Shown here: positions 1 to 8,744 of the stretch, piece by piece
Layout: every line of letters begins with the position of its first letter
Numbering within the stretch: the stretch's first letter is position 1
Assembly (NCBI GenBank): GCA_014860665.1
Contig: JACZJI010000137.1
Coordinates: 1-32,901, forward strand
Direction of reading: 5' to 3'
Length of the DNA stretch: 32,901 bases
From: Bacteroidales bacterium
GTDB taxonomy: Bacteria > Bacteroidota > Bacteroidia > Bacteroidales > F082
Program-made: the position numbers and the translations under genes
The notes under the pieces: generated by a model
The model's input: the letters and a program-made list of their open reading frames with translations, nothing else
What the model was told of the DNA's origin: nothing
Databases searched by the model: none

Positions 1-25
1 GTTCATTAACATTGTGAAAAAAAAT

Positions 26-110
26 GGGGGGATACCGAAGCGGTCAAACGGGGCAGACTGTAAATCTGTTGGCTTAGCCTTCGGAGGTTCGAATCCTCCA
101 CCCCCCACCA
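26..110 (+). tRNA. tRNA-Tyr (anticodon GTA), CCA encoded
   Basis: A class II tRNA with a long variable arm. The anticodon loop CTGTAAA gives GTA. The T arm is GGAGG-TTCGAAT-CCTCC, and the 3' CCA is encoded at 108-110. Six G:C pairs close the acceptor stem, but the seventh position reads A32 against A100, so it appears to be an A-A mismatch. It is the first of three tRNAs ahead of tuf; its promoter probably lies outside the window. Confidence 0.96.
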
Positions 111-125
111 GAAGGTTTTGAAATC

Positions 126-184
126 ATTAAAAGGTTAAGGACAAAAATTAATATAAAATTCTTTTACTTAGCCTTTTAATTTTT
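126..184 (+). terminator. Inverted repeat with T run between tRNA-Tyr and tRNA-Gly
   Basis: Arms at 126-139 and 167-180 pair over 14 positions (13 Watson-Crick and one G-T), enclosing a 27-nt AT-rich loop, with a T run at 180-184. It could be a weak terminator or a processing signal between the tRNAs. The loop is long for a classical terminator, so the call is tentative. Confidence 0.35.
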
Positions 185-199
185 GATGTAACTTTACAA

Positions 200-272
200 G
201 CGGGAGTAGCTCATCTGGTAGAGCGACAGCCTTCCAAGCTGTAGGTGGCCGGTTCGAGCCCGGTTTCCCGCT
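200..272 (+). tRNA. tRNA-Gly (anticodon TCC)
   Basis: Cloverleaf with acceptor GCGGGAG pairing to TTCCCGC (one G-T pair) and anticodon loop CTTCCAA giving TCC. The T arm contains GGTTCGAGCCC. CCA is not encoded. It lies 7 nt before tRNA-Thr, so the two are surely co-transcribed. Confidence 0.95.
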
Positions 273-279
273 CTGGTTC

Positions 280-351
280 GCCGGGGTAGCTCAGGGGTAG
301 AGCACTTCCTTGGTAAGGAAGGGGTCGCGAGTTCAATTCTCGCTCTCGGCT
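280..351 (+). tRNA. tRNA-Thr (anticodon GGT)
   Basis: Acceptor GCCGGGG pairs with TCTCGGC through two G-T pairs. The anticodon loop TTGGTAA gives GGT. CCA is not encoded. It sits 55 nt upstream of tuf with no terminator between, which fits the tRNA-tuf co-transcription seen in many bacteria. Confidence 0.95.
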
Positions 352-406
352 CGAGAAGAAATGAGGTAAAAAAGAGAAACAAACATTAAATTTTAACATT
401 TTTGCT

Positions 407-1594
407 ATGGCTAAAGAAAAATTCGAACGTTCCAAACCGCACGTAAATATTGGGACTATTGGTCACGTTGACCATGGAAAAACCACATTAACTGCTGCCA
501 TTACATTAACACTTCAAAGCAAAGGTTTGGCAGAGTTTAAGTCATTTGATTCAATTGACAACGCTCCTGAAGAAAAAGAAAGGGGTATTACTATTAATAC
601 TGCTCACGTTGAGTATCAGACAGAAAATCGTCACTATGCTCACGTTGACTGTCCTGGCCACGCTGACTACGTTAAAAACATGGTTACTGGTGCTGCCCAG
701 ATGGACGGTGCGATTTTGGTTGTAGCAGCAACTGACGGACCTATGCCTCAGACCCGTGAGCACATCTTGCTTGCACGTCAGGTAGGTGTTCCCCGTATCG
801 TTGTTTTCATGAACAAAGTTGACATGGTTGATGATGAAGAGCTGCTGGAACTTGTTGAAATGGAAATTCGTGATTTGTTGACTTTTTATCAGTTTGATGG
901 TGATAATACTCCTGTTATCCAAGGTTCTGCTCTTGGTGCTTTGAACCAGGAACCAAAATGGGTTGATAAAATTATGGAACTGATGGCTGCATGTGATGAG
1001 TGGATTCCATTGCCAGTTCGTGACGAGCACAAACCTTTCCTGATGCCTGTTGAAGACGTTTTCTCAATCACCGGACGTGGAACTGTTGCTACCGGTCGTA
1101 TTGAAACTGGTATCATTCACACTGGCGACCCGGTAGAAATCATCGGTATGGGTGCAGAAAAAATGAAATCTGTTGTAACCGGAGTTGAAATGTTCAGAAA
1201 GATTCTTGACCAAGGTCAGGCTGGTGACAACGCAGGTCTTTTGCTCCGTGGTGTTGATAAAGAGGAAATTAAAAGAGGGATGGTTATTTCCGCTCCTGGT
1301 TCAGTAACTCCTCACCACCATTTCAAAGCTGAGGTTTATATCCTCAAAAAAGAAGAAGGTGGACGTCATACTCCATTCCACAACAAATATCGTCCTCAGT
1401 TCTATTTTAGAACAACTGACGTAACTGGTGAAATTATGCTTCCGGAAGGTGTAGAAATGGTTATGCCTGGTGATAACCTCACTATCGATGTTAACCTGAT
1501 TTCTGACATCGCTATGGACAAAGGATTGAGATTTGCAATCCGTGAAGGTGGCCGTACTGTTGGAGCAGGTCAGGTAACAGAAATTCTTGACTAA
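407..1594 (+). CDS. tuf: Translation elongation factor Tu
   Basis: EF-Tu (395 aa) brings aminoacyl-tRNA to the ribosomal A site as a GTP complex. All GTPase motifs are visible: GHVDHGKT at residues 19-26, DCPGH at 81-85 and NKVD at 136-139. The two beta-barrel domains follow, ending in the usual [12 protein letters not shown]. Length is normal for the family and the ATG start matches the conserved N-terminus [14 protein letters not shown]. No Shine-Dalgarno sequence is visible; the region before the ATG is AT-rich, as usual in Bacteroidetes. It is preceded by tRNA-Thr and followed by a long hairpin and tRNA-Trp. Confidence 0.99.
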   Translation: MAKEKFERSKPHVNIGTIGHVDHGKTTLTAAITLTLQSKGLAEFKSFDSIDNAPEEKERGITINTAHVEYQTENRHYAHVDCPGHADYVKNMVTGAAQMDGAILVVAATDGPMPQTREHILLARQVGVPRIVVFMNKVDMVDDEELLELVEMEIRDLLTFYQFDGDNTPVIQGSALGALNQEPKWVDKIMELMAACDEWIPLPVRDEHKPFLMPVEDVFSITGRGTVATGRIETGIIHTGDPVEIIGMGAEKMKSVVTGVEMFRKILDQGQAGDNAGLLLRGVDKEEIKRGMVISAPGSVTPHHHFKAEVYILKKEEGGRHTPFHNKYRPQFYFRTTDVTGEIMLPEGVEMVMPGDNLTIDVNLISDIAMDKGLRFAIREGGRTVGAGQVTEILD

Positions 1595-1608
1595 TAACTT
1601 TTTCATTA

Positions 1609-1659
1609 TATACTTTGAATGGGTTCGGTAGTGAATTCTGCCGGGCCATTTAAAGTGTA
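1609..1659 (+). other. Long hairpin between tuf and tRNA-Trp
   Basis: The outer stem 1609-1622 pairs with 1646-1659 (14 positions, two of them G-T). The inner stem 1625-1631 pairs with 1638-1644 (two G-T), with a 6-nt loop and a small internal loop. No T run follows (AATAAGG), so it does not look like a simple terminator. An RNase processing site separating the tuf mRNA from tRNA-Trp, or an attenuator, are possible roles by inference. Confidence 0.5.
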
Positions 1660-1667
1660 ATAAGGAT

Positions 1668-1740
1668 ACGGGTGTAGCTCAATTGGTAGAGTAGCGGTCT
1701 CCAAAACCGTTGGTTGTGGGTTCGATTCCTACCACCCGTG
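1668..1740 (+). tRNA. tRNA-Trp (anticodon CCA)
   Basis: Acceptor ACGGGTG pairs with CACCCGT. The anticodon loop CTCCAAA gives CCA. The T arm contains GGGTTCGATTCC. CCA is not encoded. Its place between tuf and secE is the conserved bacterial arrangement. It ends 16 nt before the secE start, so secE lies in the same primary transcript. Confidence 0.96.
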
Positions 1741-1756
1741 CAAAACATTCAGAACA

Positions 1757-1954
1757 ATGGCAAAATTTAGTATTGTTTCGTACCTTAAAGAGGTCAATAA
1801 CGAATGGATGCATAAAGTATCCTGGCCAACTTGGAGTGAGCTGCAGAATAGCGCAATTGTGGTGTCCATTGCTTCCCTATTAATAGCCTTTACGGTTTAT
1901 TTGATGGACGTCTCTTTTTCAACAATTCTGGAAAGGTTTTACGGCCTTTTCTAA
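1757..1954 (+). CDS. secE: Preprotein translocase subunit SecE
   Basis: A 65-residue SecE of the short, single-span type. It clamps SecY in the inner-membrane SecYEG protein-conducting channel. An amphipathic N-terminal stretch carries the conserved KVSWPTWSEL motif (about residues 22-31). One transmembrane helix follows at about residues 35-55. The position directly before nusG is the standard bacterial order and supports the call despite the small size. Confidence 0.96.
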   Translation: MAKFSIVSYLKEVNNEWMHKVSWPTWSELQNSAIVVSIASLLIAFTVYLMDVSFSTILERFYGLF

Positions 1955-2025
1955 ATGTTGATTGTGCTGTTCGAATTTATATATATATTAACTTGTTAAT
2001 GGACTAATCTGAACTAAACTGTATA

Positions 2026-2571
2026 ATGAGCGAAGAATCCGGTAAAAAGTGGTACGTCGTTAGGATTATCAGCGGAAAAGAAAAACGAGTTAAGGAATAC
2101 ATGGAAAGCGAAATTAATCGTCTGAATCTTGAGGATTATATATCGCAGGTACTGATTCCGACTGAAAAAGTTTATCAGATCCGTAAAGGGAAAAAAATCA
2201 GCAAAGAGCGGAATTATTTCCCAGGATATATCCTTGTTGAAGCTGAACTCTCAGGTGAGATTCCTCATATTATAAGGAACATCCCTGATGTTTTAGGTTT
2301 TCTGGGTACCCGTGGTGAAGCCGATCCACTCCGCCCTTCAGAAGTGAAACGTATACTTGGAAAAGTAGACGAACTTGCTGAGCAGAGTGAAGAGGTTAAT
2401 ATTCCTTTCATCGTTGGAGAAACCGTCACAGTAATTGACGGTCCGTTCAACAGTTTTAGTGGTGTTATTGAGGAGATCAATGAAGAGAAGAAAAAACTAA
2501 AGGTTATGGTTAAAATCTTTGGTAGAAAAACACCGCTGGAACTTGGTTTTATGCAGGTTGAAAAAGAATAG
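2026..2571 (+). CDS. nusG: Transcription termination/antitermination factor NusG
   Basis: NusG (181 aa) binds RNA polymerase, suppresses pausing and links transcription to Rho or the ribosome. The NGN domain spans about residues 8-110, with [12 protein letters not shown] near the start and the conserved FPGYILVE. The C-terminal KOW domain begins at about residue 127 ([12 protein letters not shown], then [24 protein letters not shown]). Length is typical. It lies 71 nt after secE and 40 nt before rplK, in the usual secE-nusG-rplK order. Confidence 0.98.
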   Translation: MSEESGKKWYVVRIISGKEKRVKEYMESEINRLNLEDYISQVLIPTEKVYQIRKGKKISKERNYFPGYILVEAELSGEIPHIIRNIPDVLGFLGTRGEADPLRPSEVKRILGKVDELAEQSEEVNIPFIVGETVTVIDGPFNSFSGVIEEINEEKKKLKVMVKIFGRKTPLELGFMQVEKE

Positions 2572-2611
2572 TTATTAACGATCATTTTTAATTTTAAACA
2601 TTGGGTTTAAA

Positions 2612-3052
2612 ATGGCAAAAGAAATTAGTGGTTTAATAAAATTACAGATTAAGGGCGGAGCCGCAAACCCATCACCTCCGGTAGGTCCTGCATTAGGTGC
2701 AAAAGGGGTGAACATCATGGAATTCTGTAAACAGTTTAATGCTCGTACGCAGGATCAGGCCGGAAAGGTCGTTCCTGTGATCATTACTGTTTATAAGGAT
2801 AAGACCTTTGAGTTCATTCTGAAAACGCCTCCTGTTGCTGTACAGATTATGGAACTTGCAAAACTGAAAAAAGGTTCTGCAGAATCCAACAGAGCAAAAG
2901 TTGGAAGTATCACTTGGGATCAGGTAAAGGCAATTGCTGAATCCAAAATGGTGGACTTGAATGCTTTTACCATTGAATCTGCTATGCGCATGGTTGCAGG
3001 AACTGCAAGAAGTATGGGTGTAACTGTTAAAGGCGAGTTCCCTAAAAATTAA
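2612..3052 (+). CDS. rplK: 50S ribosomal protein L11 (uL11)
   Basis: L11 (146 aa) forms the base of the ribosomal stalk with 23S rRNA and L10, at the GTPase-associated centre. The N-terminal domain has the invariant proline-rich segment around residues 19-24 ([11 protein letters not shown]) and [13 protein letters not shown]. The C-terminal RNA-binding domain contains [13 protein letters not shown] and the closing [10 protein letters not shown]. Normal length. It is followed by rplA after 23 nt, the common L11-L1 pair, which in E. coli is autoregulated by L1. Confidence 0.98.
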   Translation: MAKEISGLIKLQIKGGAANPSPPVGPALGAKGVNIMEFCKQFNARTQDQAGKVVPVIITVYKDKTFEFILKTPPVAVQIMELAKLKKGSAESNRAKVGSITWDQVKAIAESKMVDLNAFTIESAMRMVAGTARSMGVTVKGEFPKN

Positions 3053-3064
3053 TAATCTGTTAAC

Positions 3065-3070
3065 AGGAGG
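3065..3070 (+). promoter_or_regulatory. Strong Shine-Dalgarno sequence of rplA
   Basis: AGGAGG lies 5 nt before the rplA ATG. This is a near-perfect anti-SD complement, unusual here because rplK, rplJ, rplL, rpoB and rpoC in the same cluster show none. Confidence 0.8.
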
Positions 3071-3075
3071 AGAAT

Positions 3076-3774
3076 ATGGCAAAATTGACAAAAAAACACA
3101 AGGAAGCTTTGACCAAATTCGAAAAGAGTAAACAGTACTCCTTAGCAGAAGCAGTTAAATTAGTTAAAGACATTACTTATACCAAATTTGACGCTTCAGT
3201 GGATATAAGTGTACGTTTGGGCGTTGACCCCAGAAAAGCTAACCAGATGGTTCGAGGTTCTGTAACCTTACCCCATGGTACTGGTAAAGATCTGAAGGTT
3301 CTCGTTCTCTGTACACCAGATAAGGAGGAAGAGGCAAAAGCTGCCGGTGCCGACTATGTCGGATTGGATGATTATATCCAGAAGATCAAAGATGGTTGGA
3401 CCGATGTTGATGTTGTAATTACTATGCCCAGTGTTATGCCTAAAGTAGGTGCGTTGGGTAGGATTTTAGGTCCTCGTGGTTTGATGCCAAACCCGAAAAC
3501 GGGGACGGTTACCATGGAAGTTGGACAGGCTGTAAGTGCTGCCAAAGCTGGTAAAATTGATTTTAAAGTTGATAAGTTTGGTATTGTGCATTCATCAATT
3601 GGAAAAGTGAGTTTCGACGCACAGAAACTGGTTGATAATATCACGGAAACCATGCATATGATCTTGAAATTAAAACCTGCTGCAGCTAAAGGTACTTATG
3701 TTCATAGCATTTATGTTTCCAGCACCATGAGTCCGGCTGTCGCTGTTGACCCGAAATCAATTACTGCTGCATAA
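3076..3774 (+). CDS. rplA: 50S ribosomal protein L1 (uL1)
   Basis: L1 (232 aa) forms the mobile L1 stalk that helps release deacylated tRNA from the E site. In several bacteria it also represses its own operon by binding mRNA. The family signature region [29 protein letters not shown] lies at about residues 117-145, split between the two domains. The two-domain length is normal. It follows rplK by 23 nt and starts behind a strong AGGAGG, which sets it apart from its neighbours. Whether L1 autoregulates here cannot be read directly. Confidence 0.98.
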   Translation: MAKLTKKHKEALTKFEKSKQYSLAEAVKLVKDITYTKFDASVDISVRLGVDPRKANQMVRGSVTLPHGTGKDLKVLVLCTPDKEEEAKAAGADYVGLDDYIQKIKDGWTDVDVVITMPSVMPKVGALGRILGPRGLMPNPKTGTVTMEVGQAVSAAKAGKIDFKVDKFGIVHSSIGKVSFDAQKLVDNITETMHMILKLKPAAAKGTYVHSIYVSSTMSPAVAVDPKSITAA

Positions 3775-3795
3775 CGATATAAACAAGCGATTGTT

Positions 3796-4317
3796 ATGAT
3801 AAAAAAAGATAAAAAAGAACTGATTGATTCCTTAACTGAACAGTTACAGGCTAACGCAAACTTCTATCTTGCTGATGTTTCAACCATGAATGCGGCTGAT
3901 ACCAGCAGATTGAGAAGAATGTGCTTCAACAAGGGAATACAACTGCGTGTTGTTAAAAACACCTTGCTGAAGAAGGCAATGGAACAGGTAGATAGGGAAT
4001 ATAATGGGTTAGATGTTGCACTGAAAGGTCATACATCATTAATGTTCGCTGAGACAGGAAATGCTCCTGCAAAACTGATTAAGGAGTTCAGAAAAAAATC
4101 CGAGTATCCTGTTTTAAAGGCTGCTTTCATTGAAGACATGGTTTATGTTGGAGATAATCAATTGGATTTTCTGGCTGCTATCAAATCTAAAAACGAACTT
4201 ATTGCTGATGTGGTCGCACTGTTGCAATCACCTGTTAAGAATGTTGTTTCAGCATTACAATCCGGTGGTCAAAAACTTTCCGGAATTCTCGAAACTTTAT
4301 CAGAAAAGACTGAATAA
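3796..4317 (+). CDS. rplJ: 50S ribosomal protein L10 (uL10)
   Basis: L10 (173 aa) anchors L7/L12 dimers to the large subunit. Visible are the N-terminal rRNA-binding domain with RRMCFNKGIQLRVVKNTLLKKA (about residues 36-57) and a C-terminal helix (VSALQSGGQKLSGILETL) that carries the L7/L12 binding sites. Length fits the family. It starts 21 nt after rplA and precedes rplL by 59 nt. In E. coli L10 controls the translation of rplJL; no leader structure was identified here. Confidence 0.97.
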   Translation: MIKKDKKELIDSLTEQLQANANFYLADVSTMNAADTSRLRRMCFNKGIQLRVVKNTLLKKAMEQVDREYNGLDVALKGHTSLMFAETGNAPAKLIKEFRKKSEYPVLKAAFIEDMVYVGDNQLDFLAAIKSKNELIADVVALLQSPVKNVVSALQSGGQKLSGILETLSEKTE

Positions 4318-4376
4318 GGTTACTGAAATAAAAAGAAATAAAATACGAATTAGTAAACAATTAAATAATAACGAAA

Positions 4377-4754
4377 ATGGCAGATTTAAAAGCATTTGCA
4401 GAACAGTTAGTTAATCTTACAGTTAAAGAAGTTAATGAATTGGCTGAAATTCTGAAGACTGAATATGGTATTGAACCCGCAGCTGCTGCAGTAGCTATTG
4501 CTGCTCCCGGTGCTGCCGGTGAAGCTGCTGCTGTTGAAGAAAAAACATCTTTCGATGTGATTCTCAAAAGCGCTGGTCAGTCTAAATTAGCTGTTGTAAA
4601 ATTAGTTAAAGAATTGACAAGCCTTGGACTGAAAGAATCCAAAGAATTAGTTGACTCTGCGCCTAAAGCTATTAAAGAAGGTGTGACTAAAGATGAAGCT
4701 GAAGCCTTGAAAGCACAGTTGGAAGAAGCTGGTGCAGAGGTGGAGGTGAAGTAA
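4377..4754 (+). CDS. rplL: 50S ribosomal protein L7/L12 (bL12)
   Basis: L7/L12 (125 aa) is the multicopy stalk protein that recruits and stimulates translational GTPases. It has the N-terminal dimerisation helices (residues 1-35), an Ala/Gly/Pro-rich hinge (about 37-54) and the C-terminal factor-binding domain with [20 protein letters not shown] and the final [13 protein letters not shown]. It is the last ribosomal protein gene before rpoB. A perfect inverted repeat lies 24 nt after its stop, consistent with an attenuator that lets ribosomal protein transcripts outnumber those of rpoBC. Confidence 0.98.
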   Translation: MADLKAFAEQLVNLTVKEVNELAEILKTEYGIEPAAAAVAIAAPGAAGEAAAVEEKTSFDVILKSAGQSKLAVVKLVKELTSLGLKESKELVDSAPKAIKEGVTKDEAEALKAQLEEAGAEVEVK

Positions 4755-4778
4755 TATTTCTTCTACAAAAAATGACGT

Positions 4779-4809
4779 AACCTCTATCCCGAATTTCGGG
4801 ATAGAGGTT
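4779..4809 (+). terminator. Attenuator-like perfect palindrome between rplL and rpoB
   Basis: Perfect 15-nt inverted repeat (arms 4779-4793 and 4795-4809, one central base), AT-closed and GC-rich inside, followed by TTTGCG rather than a full T run. A partial terminator or a processing site is expected here from other bacteria, where rplL-rpoB read-through is incomplete. Confidence 0.65.
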
Positions 4810-4848
4810 TGCGCCTATTTGTTCTTATACGTCTTCTTTTATTTTTTC

Positions 4849-4874
4849 GCCGACATAAAATATACCTTGTCGGC
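4849..4874 (+). other. Second hairpin in the rpoB leader
   Basis: GCCGACA (4849-4855) pairs with TGTCGGC (4868-4874) around a 12-nt loop. It ends 28 nt before the TTG start of rpoB, close enough to influence ribosome access. The function is inferred only from position. Confidence 0.4.
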
Positions 4875-4902
4875 ACAGTTCATAACTTAAAACTATTGCA
4901 CC

Positions 4903-7900
4903 TTGGCTGGAACCAAAACTGATAGAATCAATTTCACATCAACGAAGAATCAATTGCCCTACCCGGATTTTCTTGATGTTCAGTTAAAATCATTTCAAGA
5001 TTTTTTTCAATTGGAAACGAATACGGAAAATCGTACCAACGAGGGCCTTTTTAAAGTGTTTTCCGAAAACTTTCCTATCACCGATGCTAGAAATAATTTT
5101 GTACTTGAATTTCTGGACTATTTCGTTGATCCTCCCCGGTACACTATAGACGAGTGCCTTGACCGCGGTTTAACTTACAGCGTACCCCTGAAAGCCAAAC
5201 TTAAACTTTATTGTACAGACCCTGAACATGAAGATTTTGAAACTATTGTTCAGGACGTGTATCTTGGCATGATTCCGTATATGACTCCAAGGGGAACCTT
5301 TGTCATAAATGGCGCTGAACGCGTTATAGTATCTCAGTTGCACCGCTCTCCTGGTGTGTTTTTCGGGCAACACAGACATGCTAACGGAACACAATTGTTC
5401 TCTGCCAGAATTATTCCGTTTAAGGGCTCTTGGATTGAGTTTTCAACGGATATTAATAACGTGATGTATGCTTACATCGACCGTAAAAAGAAATTACCTG
5501 TAACTACCTTACTTAGAGCTATCGGGTACGAAACCGACCACGATATTTTAGAGATCTTTGATCTTGCAGAAGAAGTAAAAGTTAGTAAAGCAGCTTTAAA
5601 AAGAATTCAAGGCAGAAGCCTTGCAGCTCGTGTGGTTCGTTCATGGTTTGAAGATTTTGTTGATGAGGATACGGGTGAAGTTGTTACCATTGAACGTAAC
5701 GACGTAATTATTGAGCGTGAGACCGTTATAGATAAGGATCACGTTCAGCAGATTCTTGATGCTGGTGTTAAGACCATTCTTCTTCATAAGGATGACGAAA
5801 GTATTAATGATTATGCTGTGATCTTTAATACTTTGCAAAAAGATACTACTAACTCTGAAAAGGAAGCTGTTGAATATATTTATTTCCAGTTGCGTAATGC
5901 ACTACCACCTGATGAAGAAACTGCACGTAGCATCTTTGAAAGATTATTCTTCTCAGACAAGCGTTATGACCTGGGAGAAGTTGGTCGTTACAGGATCAAT
6001 AAAAAGCTTGAAATCGACACCTCAATGGATATAAGGGTTCTTACAAAGCAGGATATTGTTTTGATTATTAAACATCTTATCAAGCTTTTGAACCAGAAGA
6101 CCATCGTTGACGATATTGACCACCTGAGTAATCGTAGGGTTCGTACAGTAGGAGAACAGTTGTACGGGCAGTTTGGTGTTGGTTTGGCACGTATGGCACG
6201 AACGATTCGTGAGCGAATGAATGTCCGCGACAACGAAGTGTTTACTCCTGCAGATTTGATCAATGCAAAAACACTTTCCTCGGTTATTAATTCATTTTTT
6301 GGTACCAATGCTTTGTCCCAGTTTATGGATCAAACCAATCCTTTGTCGGAAATTACTCACAAAAGAAGAATTTCTGCTTTGGGACCTGGCGGTTTGTCTC
6401 GTGAAAGAGCTGGATTTGAGGTTCGTGACGTTCACTATACCCACTATGGTCGATTGTGTACCATTGAAACTCCTGAAGGACCTAACATTGGTTTGATTTC
6501 TTCACTTTGTGTTTATGCTACAATCAACCACCTTGGATTTATTGAAACTCCTTACCGAAAGGTTGTAAAAGGTGTAATTGATTACGAACATGAACCGATT
6601 TCATTGAGTGCAGAAGAGGAAGAAGATAAAATTATTGCACAGGCCAATACGGTTGTGGATGAAAGAGGAACTTTTGTAAATGAAAAAGTAAAAGTTCGGT
6701 ATCAGGCTGACTATCCTATTACACCACGTGAGGAAGTTGACTTGGTTGACATTGCACCTAACCAGATTGCATCTATAGCTGCTTCGTTAATTCCCTTCCT
6801 GGAGCATGACGATGCTAACCGTGCCCTCATGGGATCAAACATGATGCGTCAGGCAGTTCCGTTGTTGAATCCTGAGGCTCCTATCGTCGGTACAGGAATT
6901 GAACCTTATGTTGCCCGCGATTCAAGAGTTTTGGCTGCTGCAGAAGGTGACGGTGTTGTGGAATATGTCGATTCAAAGAAAATTGTAATCCGTTATTCCC
7001 GTGGTGAGCTTGAAAAACTTGTAAGTTTTGATGATGATATAAAGGAATATCCTTTGATTAAATTCCAAAGGACGAACCAGAATACCTCAATTAACTTGCG
7101 TCCAATTGTCAGGGTAGGTGACAAAGTGACAAAAGGTGAGCCATTGTGCGAAGGTTATGCTACTGAAGGTGGCGAACTGGCATTGGGACGTAACGTGATG
7201 GTGGCTTTTATGCCCTGGAAAGGTTACAATTATGAGGATGCTATCGTTATCTCTGAAAAAATTGTAAAAGAAGATATCTTTACTTCAGTCCATATTGAAG
7301 AATTTACTTTGGATGTTCGTGATACCAAACGTGGTATAGAAGAACTGACCAATGATATCCCGAATGTTAGTGCTGAGGCTACCAAAGATCTCGACGAAAA
7401 TGGTCTGATCAGAGTTGGAGCTGAAGTGAAAGAAGGAGATATTTTGATTGGAAAGATTACCCCTAAAGGGGAAAGTGATCCGACACCTGAAGAAAAACTG
7501 TTGCGAGCCATTTTCGGTGACAAGGCAGGTGATGTGAAGAATGCTTCCCTTAAAGCACCGCCGTCACTGGAAGGTGTTGTAATCGGAAAACATCTTTTCT
7601 CCAGAGCAGTTAAAAGCTCAAAATCAAAGACAAAAGAGAAAGAAATCGTTCAGCAGTTAGATGATGAGTATAACAAGCTTTTCGCTGACCTGAAAACGAA
7701 ACTGGTTGATAAACTTACTGTTATTGTAAGTAACCGTACTTCACAAGGTGTTACTAACAACTTTGGTGAAGTAATGGTTGCCACAAAAACCAAGTTTACT
7801 CAGAAGATCCTCCATGGGCTAGATTATACTACTATTAATCCAAGTAAATGGACAACTGATAAGGATAAGAACGACCTGATCAAAACTTTGTTGAACAACT

Positions 7901-8712
7901 ATCTTATCAAATACAAAGAATTGCTCGGAGTTTACAACAGAAAGAAATTTGTTGCTGCTGTTGGCGATGAACTTCCCAATGGTATTGTCCAAATGGCTAA
8001 AGTTTACATTGCTAAGAAACGTAAACTTAAAGTTGGTGATAAGATGGCTGGTCGTCACGGAAACAAAGGTATTGTTGCCAAAATAGTCCGTGAAGAAGAC
8101 ATGCCGTTCATGGCAGATGGAACGCCTGTTGACATTGTTCTGAACCCGTTGGGTGTACCTTCTCGTATGAACCTGGGGCAGATCTATGAAACTGTTTTGG
8201 GTTGGGCCGGAAAGAAATTGGGGGAGAAATTTGCTACTCCAATTTTCGATGGTGCTTCTTTGGAACAGATCAACGAATATATGAGTAAAGCCGGACTTCC
8301 TGAAAATGGAAGTGTGTATCTCTATGATGGTGGTACAGGAAAACGTTTTGATCAACCTGCTACAGTAGGTTACATCTACATGATCAAGTTGCACCACCTG
8401 ATCGACGATAAGATGCACGCCCGTTCTATTGGACCTTACTCATTGATTACTCAACAGCCTTTGGGTGGTAAAGCTCAGTTTGGAGGTCAACGTTTTGGTG
8501 AAATGGAGGTTTGGGCATTGGAGGCCTTTGGAGCTGCCAATATCCTTCAAGAAATACTTACAGTGAAATCCGACGACGTAACCGGAAGAGCCAAAGCTTA
8601 TGAAGCGATAGTGAAAGGTGAAAACATGCCGCAGGCCGGTATGCCGGAATCCTTCAACGTTCTTGTTAACGAGTTGAGGGGATTGGGATTGGATATCAGC
8701 TTCAGTAAATAA
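4903..8712 (+). CDS. rpoB: DNA-directed RNA polymerase subunit beta (TTG start)
   Basis: The beta subunit (1269 aa) forms one pincer of RNA polymerase and much of the active site, and holds the rifampicin pocket. Visible are the N-terminal [15 protein letters not shown], the rif region [34 protein letters not shown] (from about residue 468), the nucleotide-entry segment [18 protein letters not shown], and the C-terminal [23 protein letters not shown]. The start is TTG: an in-frame stop lies at 4888-4890 with no ATG, GTG or other TTG after it before 4903, and residues from [10 protein letters not shown] align with other Bacteroidetes RpoB N-termini. One residue is odd: [12 protein letters not shown] has Thr (residue 520) where E. 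coli has Pro560. Confidence 0.99.
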   Translation: MAGTKTDRINFTSTKNQLPYPDFLDVQLKSFQDFFQLETNTENRTNEGLFKVFSENFPITDARNNFVLEFLDYFVDPPRYTIDECLDRGLTYSVPLKAKLKLYCTDPEHEDFETIVQDVYLGMIPYMTPRGTFVINGAERVIVSQLHRSPGVFFGQHRHANGTQLFSARIIPFKGSWIEFSTDINNVMYAYIDRKKKLPVTTLLRAIGYETDHDILEIFDLAEEVKVSKAALKRIQGRSLAARVVRSWFEDFVDEDTGEVVTIERNDVIIERETVIDKDHVQQILDAGVKTILLHKDDESINDYAVIFNTLQKDTTNSEKEAVEYIYFQLRNALPPDEETARSIFERLFFSDKRYDLGEVGRYRINKKLEIDTSMDIRVLTKQDIVLIIKHLIKLLNQKTIVDDIDHLSNRRVRTVGEQLYGQFGVGLARMARTIRERMNVRDNEVFTPADLINAKTLSSVINSFFGTNALSQFMDQTNPLSEITHKRRISALGPGGLSRERAGFEVRDVHYTHYGRLCTIETPEGPNIGLISSLCVYATINHLGFIETPYRKVVKGVIDYEHEPISLSAEEEEDKIIAQANTVVDERGTFVNEKVKVRYQADYPITPREEVDLVDIAPNQIASIAASLIPFLEHDDANRALMGSNMMRQAVPLLNPEAPIVGTGIEPYVARDSRVLAAAEGDGVVEYVDSKKIVIRYSRGELEKLVSFDDDIKEYPLIKFQRTNQNTSINLRPIVRVGDKVTKGEPLCEGYATEGGELALGRNVMVAFMPWKGYNYEDAIVISEKIVKEDIFTSVHIEEFTLDVRDTKRGIEELTNDIPNVSAEATKDLDENGLIRVGAEVKEGDILIGKITPKGESDPTPEEKLLRAIFGDKAGDVKNASLKAPPSLEGVVIGKHLFSRAVKSSKSKTKEKEIVQQLDDEYNKLFADLKTKLVDKLTVIVSNRTSQGVTNNFGEVMVATKTKFTQKILHGLDYTTINPSKWTTDKDKNDLIKTLLNNYLIKYKELLGVYNRKKFVAAVGDELPNGIVQMAKVYIAKKRKLKVGDKMAGRHGNKGIVAKIVREEDMPFMADGTPVDIVLNPLGVPSRMNLGQIYETVLGWAGKKLGEKFATPIFDGASLEQINEYMSKAGLPENGSVYLYDGGTGKRFDQPATVGYIYMIKLHHLIDDKMHARSIGPYSLITQQPLGGKAQFGGQRFGEMEVWALEAFGAANILQEILTVKSDDVTGRAKAYEAIVKGENMPQAGMPESFNVLVNELRGLGLDISFSK

Positions 8713-8744
8713 TTAATATTTGATTTTTAAAAACATATTCAGAT

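Noticed and set aside
4130..4414. 94-codon + strand frame overlapping rplJ and rplL
   Set aside because: Out-of-frame shadow of two strongly conserved ribosomal genes; the peptide looks unstructured and Asn/Lys-rich.
7819..8418. 199-codon frame antisense to rpoB
   Set aside because: It lies wholly within the conserved RpoB coding region and its peptide has no recognisable features. The same applies to the 224-codon frame antisense to rpoC at 9402-10076.
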